Assembly: GCA_937890445.1 (NCBI GenBank)
Contig: CALACD010000508.1
Coordinates: forward strand, 1-34,301
Length of the DNA: 34,301 nucleotides
Direction: 5' to 3'
From: an uncultured Acidimicrobiia bacterium
Lineage (GTDB): Bacteria; Actinomycetota; Acidimicrobiia; Acidimicrobiales; SZUA-35
The translations under genes and the position numbers were made by a program. A model generated the notes under the pieces. It saw only the letters and a list, made by a program, of their open reading frames with translations. It ran no database searches and had not been told where the DNA came from. Within the stretch, counting starts at the first letter, position 1; every line of letters starts with the position of its first letter. Positions 33,029-34,301 of this stretch are shown in pieces.

Positions 33029-34301
33029 GACGGCAGCTCGTCACGGTGTTCGTGGCGATCTCGTTGATGGTGGCGATCGCGTTCGTGGTACCCCTCGGGT
33101 TCCTGGTGCGGAGCACTGCCGAGGACCGGGCCACCGACGGGGCCCGATCCGACGCGGCAGCCATCGTGCCCGCATTGGTCTCGGGCAGCTCGCGGGAGCA
33201 GATCGAATCGGCGGTCGGAGCCACCGCCAGCGGCCAGTCGGGTCGCATGACGGTGATGACCTCGACCGGCTGGATCATCGGTCCCGAGGTCGACATGTCG
33301 CCTCGTCTCGACGCCGCGTTGGACCGTGGGGTGTCCGCCATTGGTTCGGTCGAAGGAGGCATCGAGGTGGTCACCGCGGTAGCCAGTGGCCCCGGCGAAC
33401 TTTCGGCGATCCGGGTTCTGGTCCCCGACGATGACCTCCGCCGCGGACAAGGTACGGCGTGGGCTGCATTGGCCGCCGTCGCCATCGCCCTCGTCGGACT
33501 GTCGGTGGTGGTTGCCGATCGGCTGGCCCGATCGATCGTTCGGCCGGCACAGGAGTTGGCGCGGGCCGCCCACCGACTGGGCGAAGGCGACCTGACCACG
33601 ACCGTGGATCCCGATGGCCCGCCCGAGCTCGTCGAGCTCTCCGAGGCCTTCAACCGTCTGGGCGCCGAGGTCTCGACGATGCTCGAGCGGGAACGAGAAC
33701 TCATTGCCGAATTGTCACATCGTCTCCGCACCCCGCTGACCAAGCTGCGCATGCGGGTCGATCAGGTGACCGAGACCGAGTTGGCCGATGAGCTGCGGAC
33801 CGACGTGGCCGACGTGACCCAGGTGGTCAACGATCTGATCGCCGAGGCCCGGACGTCACTGAGCACTCGGGTACCGACCGAAGGCGACAGCGTCGATCCG
33901 AACCGGGGACCGCGGGACTCGCGGGAGTCGTGCGACGCTGTCGCCGTCGTGACCGACCGGGTCGAATTCTGGTCCGTGCTGGCCGAGGACACCGAACGGC
34001 CGTGGTCGTTCGAACGAAGGGCGCCGTCGTTGATCGTGCCTCTGTCGGCCTCCTCCTTGGCGGCGGCCATGGACGTGCTGATCGAGAACGTCTTCTCCCA
34101 CACCGAGGATGCCGTCCGCTTCGTCGTCGGCATCGAAGACGTGGCCGGCGAGGCCTCGATCTGGGTCGGCGACGGAGGCCCCGGTCTCGACCCCGAGCGA
34201 CTGGAACGTGGCGTCAGCGGAAGCGGATCGACCAGTCTGGGGCTCGACATCGCCCGTTCCACGGCCGAGAAGATCGGCGGCACGCTCCGCATCGGATCGA
34301 G
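33025..34301 (+). CDS. Sensor histidine kinase, truncated by the window end
   Basis: The frame is open to the end and absent from the track because no stop is reached; 425 residues are visible. There is a first membrane helix at about 5-30 ('LVTVFVAISLMVAIAFVVPL') and an extracytoplasmic loop of about 110 residues. A second helix, 'AALAAVAIALVGLSVVVADR', is followed by HAMP ('DRLARSIVRPAQELARAAHR'). The H-box 'IAELSHRLRTPLTKLRMR' has phospho-acceptor His232. The ATP-binding domain includes 'VLIENVFSHT', 'WVGDGGPGLDPERL' and 'STSLGLDIARSTAEKIGG'. Only the extreme C-terminus is missing. It pairs with the overlapping response regulator. Confidence 0.94.
   Translation, partial: MRRQLVTVFVAISLMVAIAFVVPLGFLVRSTAEDRATDGARSDAAAIVPALVSGSSREQIESAVGATASGQSGRMTVMTSTGWIIGPEVDMSPRLDAALDRGVSAIGSVEGGIEVVTAVASGPGELSAIRVLVPDDDLRRGQGTAWAALAAVAIALVGLSVVVADRLARSIVRPAQELARAAHRLGEGDLTTTVDPDGPPELVELSEAFNRLGAEVSTMLERERELIAELSHRLRTPLTKLRMRVDQVTETELADELRTDVADVTQVVNDLIAEARTSLSTRVPTEGDSVDPNRGPRDSRESCDAVAVVTDRVEFWSVLAEDTERPWSFERRAPSLIVPLSASSLAAAMDVLIENVFSHTEDAVRFVVGIEDVAGEASIWVGDGGPGLDPERLERGVSGSGSTSLGLDIARSTAEKIGGTLRIGS

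Noticed and set aside
1-34301. tRNA, rRNA, insertion sequences, prophage or plasmid origin
   Set aside because: None seen. There are no transposase or integrase motifs, no long terminal inverted repeats and no cloverleaf-like sequence in the short gaps.

Overview
The window is a gene-dense, high-GC (about two thirds by eye) stretch of bacterial chromosome. It holds about 29 protein-coding genes, no RNA genes, no insertion sequences, no CRISPR array and no gene-free gap above about 130 bp. It looks like an actinobacterium, possibly of the Acidimicrobiia/Ilumatobacter type. Pointers are the GC content, the many ATGA/GTGA overlaps, the GTG starts, the TAnnnT -10 boxes placed exactly six bases before start codons (leaderless transcription), and an ArsR-ArsC fusion of a kind common in actinobacteria. 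The lineage is inference, not proof.

Layout. (1) 1-8277, plus strand: a CoA-thioester catabolic operon. It holds a CoA-transferase (partial), a crotonase-fold protein, a TetR regulator, an acyl-CoA synthetase, an SDR-fold protein, and the large, FAD and [2Fe-2S] subunits of a molybdenum hydroxylase. Both the crotonase and the SDR lack their textbook catalytic residues. (2) 8216-11609, minus: the transglutaminase / alpha-E / circularly permuted ATP-grasp triad, with an MscS channel divergent from it (11647-12483). (3) 12502-14914, plus: a type I sulfatase followed by a LigC-like 4-carboxy-2-hydroxymuconate semialdehyde dehydrogenase. (4) 14904-17862, minus: an arsenate operon arsR-arsC fusion > gapdh > arsJ, all joined by 4-base overlaps. 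(5) 17945-20779: a ribokinase-like PfkB kinase, a VIT/CCC1 family transporter and a DUF808 membrane protein.

(6) 20849-25033: a minus-strand set of carotenoid-cleavage-type oxygenase, small alpha/beta-barrel-like protein and PEP-utilising protein without an ATP-grasp domain. A divergent TetR gene with a palindromic operator probably controls it. (7) 25081-28344: a zinc-ribbon/proline-rich orphan protein and two tandem CNNM/CorC-type membrane proteins. (8) 28420-31509, minus: a second, orphan molybdenum-hydroxylase large subunit directly behind a type II haloacid-dehalogenase-like gene. (9) 31637-34301: a secreted low-complexity protein divergent from an OmpR-type two-component system; the kinase runs off the window.

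Two patterns cut across the genes. First, at least seven gene ends carry 12-21 bp tandem duplications, most of which also copy the start or stop codon (an eighth repeat is internal to a gene). Second, six genes share a TA(G/C)(G/C)nT-N6-start promoter layout, which also helps fix their start codons.
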